Origin: CAISTG01 sp964455185
GTDB taxonomy: Bacteria; Patescibacteriota; Patescibacteriia; 2-01-FULL-39-33
Length of the DNA: 13,649 nt
Direction: 5' to 3'
Assembly (NCBI GenBank): GCA_964455185.1
Contig: CAYVUR010000020.1
Location: 1 to 13,649, forward strand
Of this stretch, positions 1 to 7,059 are shown in pieces. How positions within the stretch are numbered: position 1 is the first letter of the stretch; each line of letters opens with the position of its first letter. The notes beneath the pieces are model-generated. The model did not search any database. It was not told the origin of the DNA and saw only the letters and a program-made list of their open reading frames with translations. The position numbers were made by a program, and so were the translations under genes.

Positions 1-92
1 TAAAATAAATTGTTAAAGAACTAAAGTATATATAAATAATATATTAATATAAAAATTATTATTTGTAAATATTATTTATAATTTATAAAAAT

Positions 93-396
93 TTATTTTC
101 TTGTTTCTTTATACTTGATTAATTCAATTTTTAATTTATCTCTAACTTTAGTTAATGATTTATACAAATCATTAGTTTCAGCTTCAGCACGAATTATTTT
201 TTGAGGTNNNNNNNNNNNNNNNNNNNNNNNNNNNAAAAACATTTCCTTTATGATGATGGGCTGTAGTTTTACCAACCTCAACTTCAGCACTGATAATATT
301 ATCAGAATATTTATTTAATTTATTTAATTTTTCATTAATAGCTGCTTCAATAGCTTTAGTAAGTTCAATTTTAGTAGCTTTAATTTTAATATTCAT
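93..396 (-). CDS. hpf: Ribosome hibernation promoting factor, short HPF/RaiA type, interrupted by an assembly gap
   Basis: HPF/RaiA proteins bind the small ribosomal subunit at the decoding centre and stabilise inactive ribosomes. The N-terminal 54 residues (MNIKIKATKIELTKAIEAAI onward, then a KLNKLNKY segment and HHHKGNVF) and the C-terminal 37 residues (PQKIIRAEAETNDLYKSL, then DKLKIELIKYK) match the beginning and end of the family's single beta-alpha-beta-beta-beta-alpha domain. The two halves lie in different frames on either side of 27 N, although 27 is a multiple of 3. A true gap of 3k+2 bases restores one frame; 23 or 26 bases would give about 99-100 residues, the usual size of short HPF without the dimerisation tail. 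I therefore annotate one gene, not two. A genuine frameshift cannot be excluded. The start is the only ATG that gives the family's N-terminus, and no Shine-Dalgarno is visible. It lies 57 bp after murB, at the end of the cluster. Confidence 0.88.
208..234. other. Assembly gap (27 N) inside hpf
   Basis: This is a run of 27 undetermined bases. The codon before it on the minus strand (Phe, 237-235) ends exactly at the gap edge. After it, the frame giving PQKIIRAEAE needs base 207 as the third base of the last missing codon. The missing length must therefore be 2 modulo 3. By comparison with HPF proteins, eight or nine residues are expected here, so 23 or 26 bases. The N count is a placeholder estimate. 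Confidence 0.95.
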
Positions 397-453
397 ATTT
401 TTATATTAATTATTAATTATAATAAAAATATTATAATATAATATTAACGATAT

Positions 454-1395
454 TTAAAATCCTAAAAATTCTATTTCTTCTGTTAACTGCAAACTAAATT
501 TATTTCTAACTTTTTGTTTAATAATAGAAATAAGTATAATAACATCTTCAGCTGTTGCTCCACCAATATTAGTAATCTTCCCTGCATGAATTTCTGAAAC
601 CATAGCACCACCTATCTTTTTTCCTTTCAAACCACATTGATCTATTAACCAAGCAGCGGGAATTGTACAATTATTTACAAATTCAACCGGTAATTGAGGA
701 AATTTTTCTCTAAATTTATTAATTTTTTCTTTACTTAAAACAATATTTTTAAAAGTACTACCAGCAGACAAACCCTCACTTGATTTATTATAACGATCTA
801 ATAAAATTTTTTTAATTTTATTATTAATTTCAATAATATCTTCATCAGAAACTTTTTGTAAAATTAATTTGACTGATAAAACTACTCCTTTAATTTTTCC
901 TTCTTTTAATCTACTTGTACGATAGCCAAAATTTAAATCTTTAGCTGTTAAGATTTTAATTTTGTTTTCTTGTAATAAATCAGCTTCAAAAAAAACTTGT
1001 GAAATTTCTCCACCATAAGCCCCTGTATTATTATAAACCGCACCACCAATTGTCCCAGGAATTCCCGCCGCCCATTCTAATCCAGCTAAATTCGCCTTTA
1101 ATGATTCATTCATAGCAAAAGACAAAGAAGTACCAGCAATAGCAATTAATTTATCTTGTTTAATATCTAATTTATTTCCAAAATATTTTATAATTAAACC
1201 ATTATAACCATTATCTGAAACTAATAAATTACTTCCTCCACCAATTACTTTATAATTAATGTTTTTGTTATTAGCCCAAACAATTGCCTCTTGTAATTCA
1301 TCTAAATTTGAAACTGAACAAAAATATTTTGCTGGACCGCCAATGTGAAAAGTTGTGTGATTTGATAATAATTCATTTTCTTTAATTTCTAACAT
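454..1395 (-). CDS. murB: UDP-N-acetylenolpyruvoylglucosamine reductase MurB (type II-like)
   Basis: MurB is the cytoplasmic FAD flavoenzyme that reduces UDP-GlcNAc-enolpyruvate to UDP-MurNAc with NADPH. The 313 residues contain the FAD-binding core (FHIGGPAKYF at 16-25, VIGGGSNLLV at 50-59, GIPGTIGGAVYNNTGAYGGE at 111-130). They also contain the catalytic set: Arg159 in GYRTSR, Ser213 in SAGSTFKN as proton donor, and Glu307 in LTEEIEFLG near the end. Length and the single-loop arrangement fit the shorter type II enzymes such as those of Gram-positive bacteria. The ATG is one base after the stop of a 50-aa gene, so translation is probably coupled; no Shine-Dalgarno is seen. In most dcw clusters murB directly follows murC. 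Here the two are separated by about 5.7 kb holding the giant repeat gene and the small gene. Confidence 0.97.
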   Translation of the reverse strand: MLEIKENELLSNHTTFHIGGPAKYFCSVSNLDELQEAIVWANNKNINYKVIGGGSNLLVSDNGYNGLIIKYFGNKLDIKQDKLIAIAGTSLSFAMNESLKANLAGLEWAAGIPGTIGGAVYNNTGAYGGEISQVFFEADLLQENKIKILTAKDLNFGYRTSRLKEGKIKGVVLSVKLILQKVSDEDIIEINNKIKKILLDRYNKSSEGLSAGSTFKNIVLSKEKINKFREKFPQLPVEFVNNCTIPAAWLIDQCGLKGKKIGGAMVSEIHAGKITNIGGATAEDVIILISIIKQKVRNKFSLQLTEEIEFLGF

Positions 1396-1396
1396 A

Positions 1397-1549
1397 CTAT
1401 TTTTTCTTAGTCTTTGTTAACCAATTTGTTTGTTCTAAAACTTTTTTTTGTGTAGAAAAACTTGGAGTATTTTTTTTCTTTTTTATAGTTCTTTTTTGTA
1501 ATTTAGAATCAAGATGCCATAAATCCAAATTATAATTATGGCTTGACAT
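1397..1549 (-). CDS. Small, strongly basic hypothetical protein (50 aa) immediately upstream of murB
   Basis: I do not recognise this protein. Reading back from the ATG at 1549-1547 gives 50 codons and a TAG stop at 1399-1397, one base before the murB ATG. It begins MSSHNYNLDLWHLDSKLQKR, continues with a run of four lysines, then NTPSFSTQKK, VLEQTNWLTK and ends TKTKKK. About 14 of 50 residues are Lys or Arg and few are acidic, which suggests a nucleic-acid or ribosome contact, although AT bias also favours Lys. There is no signal peptide, membrane helix or Cys/His cluster. In its favour are the exact fit between genes, coupling distance to murB, two TGG tryptophan codons and a GC-bearing start (TCA AGC CAT) unlike the AT-only spacer before it. 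Against it are short length, no Shine-Dalgarno and no known homologue. It could be a lineage-specific small protein. Confidence 0.6.
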   Translation of the reverse strand: MSSHNYNLDLWHLDSKLQKRTIKKKKNTPSFSTQKKVLEQTNWLTKTKKK

Positions 1550-1614
1550 AATAAATATTTAATTATTATTCTAATTTTTATTTTATAAAATAATTAATCT
1601 TTATTAATAATCGT

Positions 1615-4600
1615 TTATTCTACTAAATAACAATTATTAACTATATTATAACCATTAAAATCAGAGTCTTTAAATGAAGCCAAAATTACTTTATTTTTCT
1701 TACAATTCTCTGATAAAAAATTATAAACCGCTGAACGATTAGATCCAGAGCCGCCTTGATGATCATCAACAACTATTGCTAATTTTCTACCTAAACTATT
1801 AGCTATTTCTTTTAAATAATCAGTTATTTTTTGATAAAAATCTTTAACTAATAATTCATTAATTACATTTTCAATAGGATTAAGTCCTCGTATAATTAAA
1901 AGTGGTTCACCTTTATTGCTTTTAGTTTCAATTAATATACAAGATCCAACTAGTTTTTCTTTAATTGAATTAGGATTTTGAACCATAATTAAAGCTAATT
2001 TATTAGGATGATTTCTAGCTAAACAACTTTCTTTTGAAGCCCAGCAAGCGTCAGCAATATGACCAGAAAATTCCATTAATAAACCCCTGGTGGGAATAAA
2101 TTGCATTCCAACTTTTCCACAAAAAACTTGAAAAAAATCTTGAAATCTTGTATATTCTTCTTCCAACGCTCTAGCATTAGTCAATTTAATAAAAGCTTTT
2201 TTTGCTAAATTATTATTAAAATATTTATCTCTAGTTTCTTGATTAGTGATATGATTGATAAATTCTAAAGTCCAAGCTAATTCATTAATTGATGGCTCTT
2301 TATTTAATTTTGCATTATTTATTAACTCTTCATTAATTTTTATTTGATGACTATGAAAAGCTAAATAAAAAACAAGTTTTCTTAATAATTCATTAAATTC
2401 TTTATATTCTGATAATTTAGTAAAATTATCTTCAAAATTTTTAATACTACGAAAATTAGTTTCTTTCAAAAAATCTATTTTTTTAGATAAATTATCAATA
2501 ACTTCTAACTTTATATTAGGATTGTGCTTTATTTTAATTAGTTTTTCTTCTAATTCAATAATTAATTTAGCTTTAATCTCATTAAATTCTGTAAATAATG
2601 AATTTAATGGCCCTTTTTGTTCTACTTCTAATTTTTTAAATTTTGATGCTTCAAACAATTTATAAGCCTCAATAATTGATTTTCTTAAAATATCATATCT
2701 TATTTTAAATTGTTCACTATATTCAAATTGTTTCCCTTCATTATTATCCATCTTTTTCTTAGCAATATTTAATATTTTACTTGGTTGGTATCTCTCATCT
2801 AATTCTTTTATTTTGCCATTAAAATAAAAATCTCGATGAGTTGCGATTACATTTTTAAAATTAATATCATCATGATCGCCCCATTGACTAACTTTATAAC
2901 GAACACATTCTTTAAGAAAAGATTCAAAAATAGGATTTTCTAAATTATCACCATGATAATTAGGGTTTTTTAATTTATTTCTAAAATCAGAAATAATTTC
3001 TTTTAATTTAGGTATTCCTGCATCACCCACTTTTTTAATGCCTAATGATTTTAAATTTTTAGGTATATCTTCAATACCCTTTACTTCTAACAATATTTTA
3101 ATATCTTGATAAATTTCTGGGGTAATAAAATTACCAAAAATATCAAGAGAAGTATTAAGAGCTTTATCTGGACTTAATTTAAGTTCTTTTCTAATTTGAA
3201 TAATTACTTCATATTTATTTGCTTCAATAAATTCTAAAGTATTATTTGAAATAATATTGTTAATATAATGTTTGGGTAATTTAAAACTATTTATGATTAA
3301 TAAAATACTATCAATATCTAATTCTAATAAATTAGCATCTAAAAAATTTATTACTACCCTTTGTACTTCCAAAGAGTTAATAAATTCGTCGGGTAAATTA
3401 AATTCTTTTTTAATTGCTAAAGCATTATTAATATCCCCATTTGATAATAATCTTATCATTCCCTGCTTAGCTGCTTCAATTAATATTGTTTCTTGTAGAT
3501 TAAAAGATTTTTTGATTTTAAAAACACTATCAATATTTCCCTTCATTAGTGCTTTAATCATTCCCTGCTTAGCTGCTTCAATTAATATTGTTTCTGGTAA
3601 ATTAAGTTTTTCTTTAATTTTAAGAGCGTTATTAACATCTCCATTAACTAATGTCTTAATCATTCCTTGTTTAACTGCTTGTTGTACTTCAAAAGAATTA
3701 AGGAATTCATCTGGTAGATTAAATTTGTTTTTAATCTCAAAAGCACTATTAATAAATCCATCTAATAATTTGTTTATCATTACTTGCTTAGCCGCTTTAA
3801 TTACTGTTGTTTCTGGTAAATTAAATTCTTCTTTAATTAAAACAGCATTATTAATATTATCATCTAATAATTCATGAATTATCCCTTCCTGTGCTGCTTG
3901 TTGTACTTTATAAGAATTAAAAAAATTATCAGATAAATTAAAGTCGTCTTTTATTTGAATAACAATATCAATATATCCATTTAATAGCATCTTAATCGTT
4001 ATTTCTTGAGTTGCTTGTTGTACTTCAAAAGAATTAAGGAATTCATCTGGTAGATTAAATTTGTTTTTAATCTCAAAAGCACTATTAATACATCCATCTA
4101 ATAATTTGTTTATCATTCCCTGCTTAGCTGCTTGTTGTACCTCTGAAGAATTAAGGAATTCATCTGGTAAATTAAAAGATTCTTTGATTTTAAGAGCGCT
4201 ATCAATATTTCCATTTAATAATCTATTAGCTATTCCCTGCTTAGCTGCTTGTTGTACCTCTGAAGAATTAAGGAATTCATCTGGTAAATTAAAAGATTCT
4301 TTGATTTTAAGAACTTTATTAATATTTCCAGATGATAATACTCTAATTAATGCTTCTTGAGTTGCTTCAATTACTATTGTCTCTGGTAAGTTAAATTCAT
4401 TTTTGATTTTAAGAGTATCATCAATATATCTATGCCCATTTAATAGCTCTTTAATCATTCCCTGCTTAGCTGCTTGTTTTACCTCTGAAGAATTAAGGAA
4501 TTCATCTGGCAAATTAAAAGATTCTTTGATTTTAAGAACTTTATTAATATTTCCATCAGATAATTTATTAAGTATTACTTCTTTAGCTACTTGAATTATT

Positions 4601-7011
4601 AATGATTCTGATAAATTAAATTCTTCTTTGATAAAAAAAATACTATTAATATCTTCTAAATCTAGAAGTTTTTTAACTATTCTTTTTTTTGTTTCTTTTT
4701 TTATTTTATAAGAATTAATAAAATCATTAGAAAAATTAAAATTATCTTTAATACGAATGGCAGTACTAATATCTCCAATTAATAATTCATCTATCATCAC
4801 CTCTTGAGCTAATTTAATTAATACTTCTTCTGATAAATTAAATTCTTCTTTGATAATAATAGCTTTATCAATATCTCCATATGATAATCTATTAGTTACG
4901 CCTTCCTGTGCTACTTGTTGTACTTTATAAGAATTAAGGAATTCATCTGGTAGATTAAATTTGTTTTTAATTTCCAAAACTCTATCAATATCTCCATATG
5001 ATAATCTATTAATCATGCCTTCTTGGGCTGCTTGTTGTACTTTATAAGAATTAAGGAATTCATCTGGTAGATTAAATTTGTCTTTAATTTTAAAAACATT
5101 ATAAATATCTCCGAATGACAATCTATCAATCATTAATTCTTGAGCTAACTTTTGTACTTCTAAAGAATTAAGAAATTCATCTGGTAAATTGAAGCTGTAT
5201 TTAATTTTAAAAGCTTTATGAATATTTAAAGCCTTCAACATCTTAATCATGCCTTCTTGTGCTGCTTGAATTATTAATGATTCTGATAAATTAAAATTAT
5301 TTTTAATCTGAAGAGCTTTATTAATATCTCCATATGACAATCTATTAATCATACCTTCTTGGGCTGCTTGTTGTACTTCTGAGGAATTAAAGAATTCATC
5401 TGGTAAATTAAATTCATCTTTAATTTCTAAGGCTTTATCAATGTCTCCATCTGATAATACTATAATTAATGATTTTTTAGCTATTTCCGGTAAGATTACT
5501 TCAGATAAATTAAATTCATTTTTTATTTTAAAAACTTTATTAACATCTCCATATGATAATCTATTAATCATGCCTTCTTGGGCTGCTTGTTGTACTTTAT
5601 AAGAATTAAGGAATTCATCTGATAGATTAAATTTGTTTTTAATTTCCAAAACTCTATCAATATCTCCATATGATAATCTATTAATCATGCCTTCTTGGGC
5701 TGCTTGTTGTACTTCTGAGGAATTAAGGAATTCATCTGGTAGATTAAATTCATCTTTAATTTCTAAAGCTTTATCAATATTTCCTTTTGAAAGAGTTTTG
5801 ATTATTGCTTGACTAACTGCTTGATTTATTTCATTATTATTAAGTTTTTCTGATAAATCAAAAATTTCTTTTATTTGGATTGCATAATTAAAATCATTTT
5901 CATTTCCTTTTGAAAGTAGTTTTGATATGCTTTTTTGAAGAATATTAATAATTATTTCTTCTTTTAAAGAAAAAATTTTTTGAATTTTTAAAACATCATC
6001 AATCTTATTATTAGAAAATAAATTAATCACACATTTAATAACTGCGTCTAAAACATCTGGACTATTACTATTCTCTGAAGATAATATATTATTTTTAATT
6101 ATTAAAATACTCTCTCTAACATTAATGTTTTTTTCGCTATCAAAACTATAATTTTCTAATAGTTGACAAATGGCTTTTTTAGCAGCAGTTTGAATTTCTT
6201 GGTCTTTTTTAAATTGATTAAAAGAATCTATTTGTTTAATATCTAAAAGATCGTTTAGAAAACTAAAATATTCATTATTTAAATTATTAATTAATGTTTT
6301 CTTTATTTCTATCTTCATTTGAGAGTTATACTTATCTGCTAAATCATAAGCTAAACCTATATCAAAAACATAAATCTCTTTTGTTTCCTTATTGTCATTA
6401 TCGCTTTCTTTTTCTAGAAAATCAGAGTTATCATAAATCATATTTAAGATAGCTACTTTAGCTTCATTAGCAACTTCTTGAGAAGATAAATTATATTTTT
6501 TTATAATTTTATCAATAAATTCAAAATCTCCTTTACTCATAATTTGAGGTAAAGCTAAAATTGCGGCATCTTTCCAATCTGTTTCAGAGATGCCAAGTTT
6601 TTTAAGTAAAGAAACTTCTTCTGACTTTAATCCTCTCTCAATAATAAATCGAGCACAATATTTAATGGCCCATTTTAATTTATCATTATCAATACCTTCA
6701 CTAGAATAAAAAGGTAATTCTTTGAAATAATTAGCAGCAAAAATATCTCCTTTAGATAAAGCACTTAAGAAAAATTGTTTTACTAACTTATCAATCTGAT
6801 GACGATAAATGGCTTCTTCTGATAATAAACTTATTTCTTTTTTTATAGCTTCAATATTATTAACCTCAAAATAATTACAAAGCTTCTGATATAATTCGTT
6901 TTCTTTTACTTTATCTTTCTGATTATTTTCTTTTTCTATTTCTTCTATATTTTTAATTTCTTGTTGATTTTTTTTATTAAATGCTTCTCTATTTTTAACT
7001 GAATCTAACAT
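1615..7011 (-). CDS. Giant TPR/PPR-like alpha-solenoid protein (1798 aa) with unassigned C-terminal domain
   Basis: I cannot name this protein. Residues 1-45 are charged and Lys/Glu-rich, with no signal peptide or membrane helix, so a cytoplasmic location is inferred. Residues about 80-372 hold diverged helical repeats (for example MSKGDFEFIDKIIKKYNL). Residues 373-1231 form 23 recognisable tandem units, and 1232 to about 1265 two decayed ones. Residues about 1270-1600 are mostly helical (GDHDD, YSEQFKIRYDILRKS, ITNQETRDKYF). Residues about 1600-1798 alternate strands and helices, with MEFSGHIADACWASKESC from 1646, LLIIRGLNPIENVI, a long helix, IVVDDHQGGSGSNR ending at 1759 and FNGYNIVNNCYLVE at the end. 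That order resembles a GNAT acyltransferase fold, but I see no clear R/QxxGxG acyl-CoA loop. The gene starts 48 bp after murC at an ATG without Shine-Dalgarno. The solenoid probably serves protein-protein contact (inference). Confidence 0.9.
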   Translation of the reverse strand: MLDSVKNREAFNKKNQQEIKNIEEIEKENNQKDKVKENELYQKLCNYFEVNNIEAIKKEISLLSEEAIYRHQIDKLVKQFFLSALSKGDIFAANYFKELPFYSSEGIDNDKLKWAIKYCARFIIERGLKSEEVSLLKKLGISETDWKDAAILALPQIMSKGDFEFIDKIIKKYNLSSQEVANEAKVAILNMIYDNSDFLEKESDNDNKETKEIYVFDIGLAYDLADKYNSQMKIEIKKTLINNLNNEYFSFLNDLLDIKQIDSFNQFKKDQEIQTAAKKAICQLLENYSFDSEKNINVRESILIIKNNILSSENSNSPDVLDAVIKCVINLFSNNKIDDVLKIQKIFSLKEEIIINILQKSISKLLSKGNENDFNYAIQIKEIFDLSEKLNNNEINQAVSQAIIKTLSKGNIDKALEIKDEFNLPDEFLNSSEVQQAAQEGMINRLSYGDIDRVLEIKNKFNLSDEFLNSYKVQQAAQEGMINRLSYGDVNKVFKIKNEFNLSEVILPEIAKKSLIIVLSDGDIDKALEIKDEFNLPDEFFNSSEVQQAAQEGMINRLSYGDINKALQIKNNFNLSESLIIQAAQEGMIKMLKALNIHKAFKIKYSFNLPDEFLNSLEVQKLAQELMIDRLSFGDIYNVFKIKDKFNLPDEFLNSYKVQQAAQEGMINRLSYGDIDRVLEIKNKFNLPDEFLNSYKVQQVAQEGVTNRLSYGDIDKAIIIKEEFNLSEEVLIKLAQEVMIDELLIGDISTAIRIKDNFNFSNDFINSYKIKKETKKRIVKKLLDLEDINSIFFIKEEFNLSESLIIQVAKEVILNKLSDGNINKVLKIKESFNLPDEFLNSSEVKQAAKQGMIKELLNGHRYIDDTLKIKNEFNLPETIVIEATQEALIRVLSSGNINKVLKIKESFNLPDEFLNSSEVQQAAKQGIANRLLNGNIDSALKIKESFNLPDEFLNSSEVQQAAKQGMINKLLDGCINSAFEIKNKFNLPDEFLNSFEVQQATQEITIKMLLNGYIDIVIQIKDDFNLSDNFFNSYKVQQAAQEGIIHELLDDNINNAVLIKEEFNLPETTVIKAAKQVMINKLLDGFINSAFEIKNKFNLPDEFLNSFEVQQAVKQGMIKTLVNGDVNNALKIKEKLNLPETILIEAAKQGMIKALMKGNIDSVFKIKKSFNLQETILIEAAKQGMIRLLSNGDINNALAIKKEFNLPDEFINSLEVQRVVINFLDANLLELDIDSILLIINSFKLPKHYINNIISNNTLEFIEANKYEVIIQIRKELKLSPDKALNTSLDIFGNFITPEIYQDIKILLEVKGIEDIPKNLKSLGIKKVGDAGIPKLKEIISDFRNKLKNPNYHGDNLENPIFESFLKECVRYKVSQWGDHDDINFKNVIATHRDFYFNGKIKELDERYQPSKILNIAKKKMDNNEGKQFEYSEQFKIRYDILRKSIIEAYKLFEASKFKKLEVEQKGPLNSLFTEFNEIKAKLIIELEEKLIKIKHNPNIKLEVIDNLSKKIDFLKETNFRSIKNFEDNFTKLSEYKEFNELLRKLVFYLAFHSHQIKINEELINNAKLNKEPSINELAWTLEFINHITNQETRDKYFNNNLAKKAFIKLTNARALEEEYTRFQDFFQVFCGKVGMQFIPTRGLLMEFSGHIADACWASKESCLARNHPNKLALIMVQNPNSIKEKLVGSCILIETKSNKGEPLLIIRGLNPIENVINELLVKDFYQKITDYLKEIANSLGRKLAIVVDDHQGGSGSNRSAVYNFLSENCKKNKVILASFKDSDFNGYNIVNNCYLVE
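3676..3754 (-). repeat. 79-bp exact repeat, copy 1 (copy 2 at 4012-4090)
   Basis: It is identical over 79 bases to 4012-4090. After one mismatch at 3755/4091 it stays identical for about 26 more bases. The 336-bp offset equals three units (39+39+34 residues), so this looks like a block duplication of several units. It encodes AFEIKNKFNLPDEFLNSFEV. Confidence 0.93.
4115..4195 (-). repeat. 81-bp exact repeat, copy 1 (copy 2 at 4232-4312)
   Basis: All 81 bases are identical to 4232-4312, exactly 117 bp away, which is one long unit. The segment encodes KIKESFNLPDEFLNSSEV and the following AAKQG. The bases bounding it on both sides differ between copies. Confidence 0.95.
4232..4330 (-). repeat. 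99-bp segment, 97 of 99 identical to 4457-4555; its first 81 bp identical to 4115-4195
   Basis: Compared with 4457-4555 it differs at two positions. The offset of 225 bp equals one 41-residue plus one 34-residue unit. The same stretch therefore exists in three nearly identical copies within 450 bp, which points to recent duplication or gene conversion inside the array. Confidence 0.92.
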
Positions 7012-7059
7012 AATTAATAATTTTTATATATTTAATGCTATGTTGTTATATTTAATTAT

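Larger units (their letters stand above)
3319..5895 (-). repeat. Intragenic tandem repeat array, 23 units of mostly 117 or 102 bp
   Basis: The array encodes residues 373-1231 of the giant protein. After a diverged first unit of 38 residues, 22 units follow: twelve of 39 residues, variants of 40 and 41, and eight of 34. Each unit runs GDIDKALEIK, two to three variable residues, FNL, then either PDEFLNSSEVQQAAQEG (long) or PETILIEAAKQG (short), and ends with MIxxLxxG. The size classes differ by five residues in the link between consecutive helical hairpins. The Gly-Asp/Asn turn, the KAL motif and the 34-residue short form are TPR/PPR-like, although the classical TPR aromatic positions are missing. 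All length changes are multiples of three, so the frame stays open. The mixed order is L L S L S L L L S L S L S L L L L S L S S L. Confidence 0.93.

Noticed and set aside
75..89. TTTATA-ATT-TATAAA inverted repeat after hpf, considered as a terminator
   Set aside because: Six A/T pairs with a three-base loop are too weak, and no run of T follows on the minus strand. Transcription probably ends nearby, but I cannot place it.
397..453. TATAAT-like sequences before hpf, considered as an internal promoter
   Set aside because: Two TATAAT matches exist in the AT-only spacer but no convincing -35 at 16-18 bases was seen, so they cannot be told from background.
1578..1593. Perfect 16-bp palindrome TTATTTTATAAAATAA in the spacer after the giant gene, considered as a terminator
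   Set aside because: It contains only A and T, so a hairpin would be very weak, and AT-only palindromes are expected by chance in this sequence.
3272..4594. Plus-strand open frames of 63-201 codons opposite the repeat array
   Set aside because: Units are multiples of three bases, so one antisense frame stays open by repetition (recurring IIPCLAACCTSEELRNSSGK). They mirror the minus-strand repeats and lack start signals of their own.
3319..5895. Possibility that the regular repeat is a CRISPR array
   Set aside because: The repeats are contiguous, coding, in frame and protein-like, with no short repeat/unique spacer alternation and no cas genes nearby.
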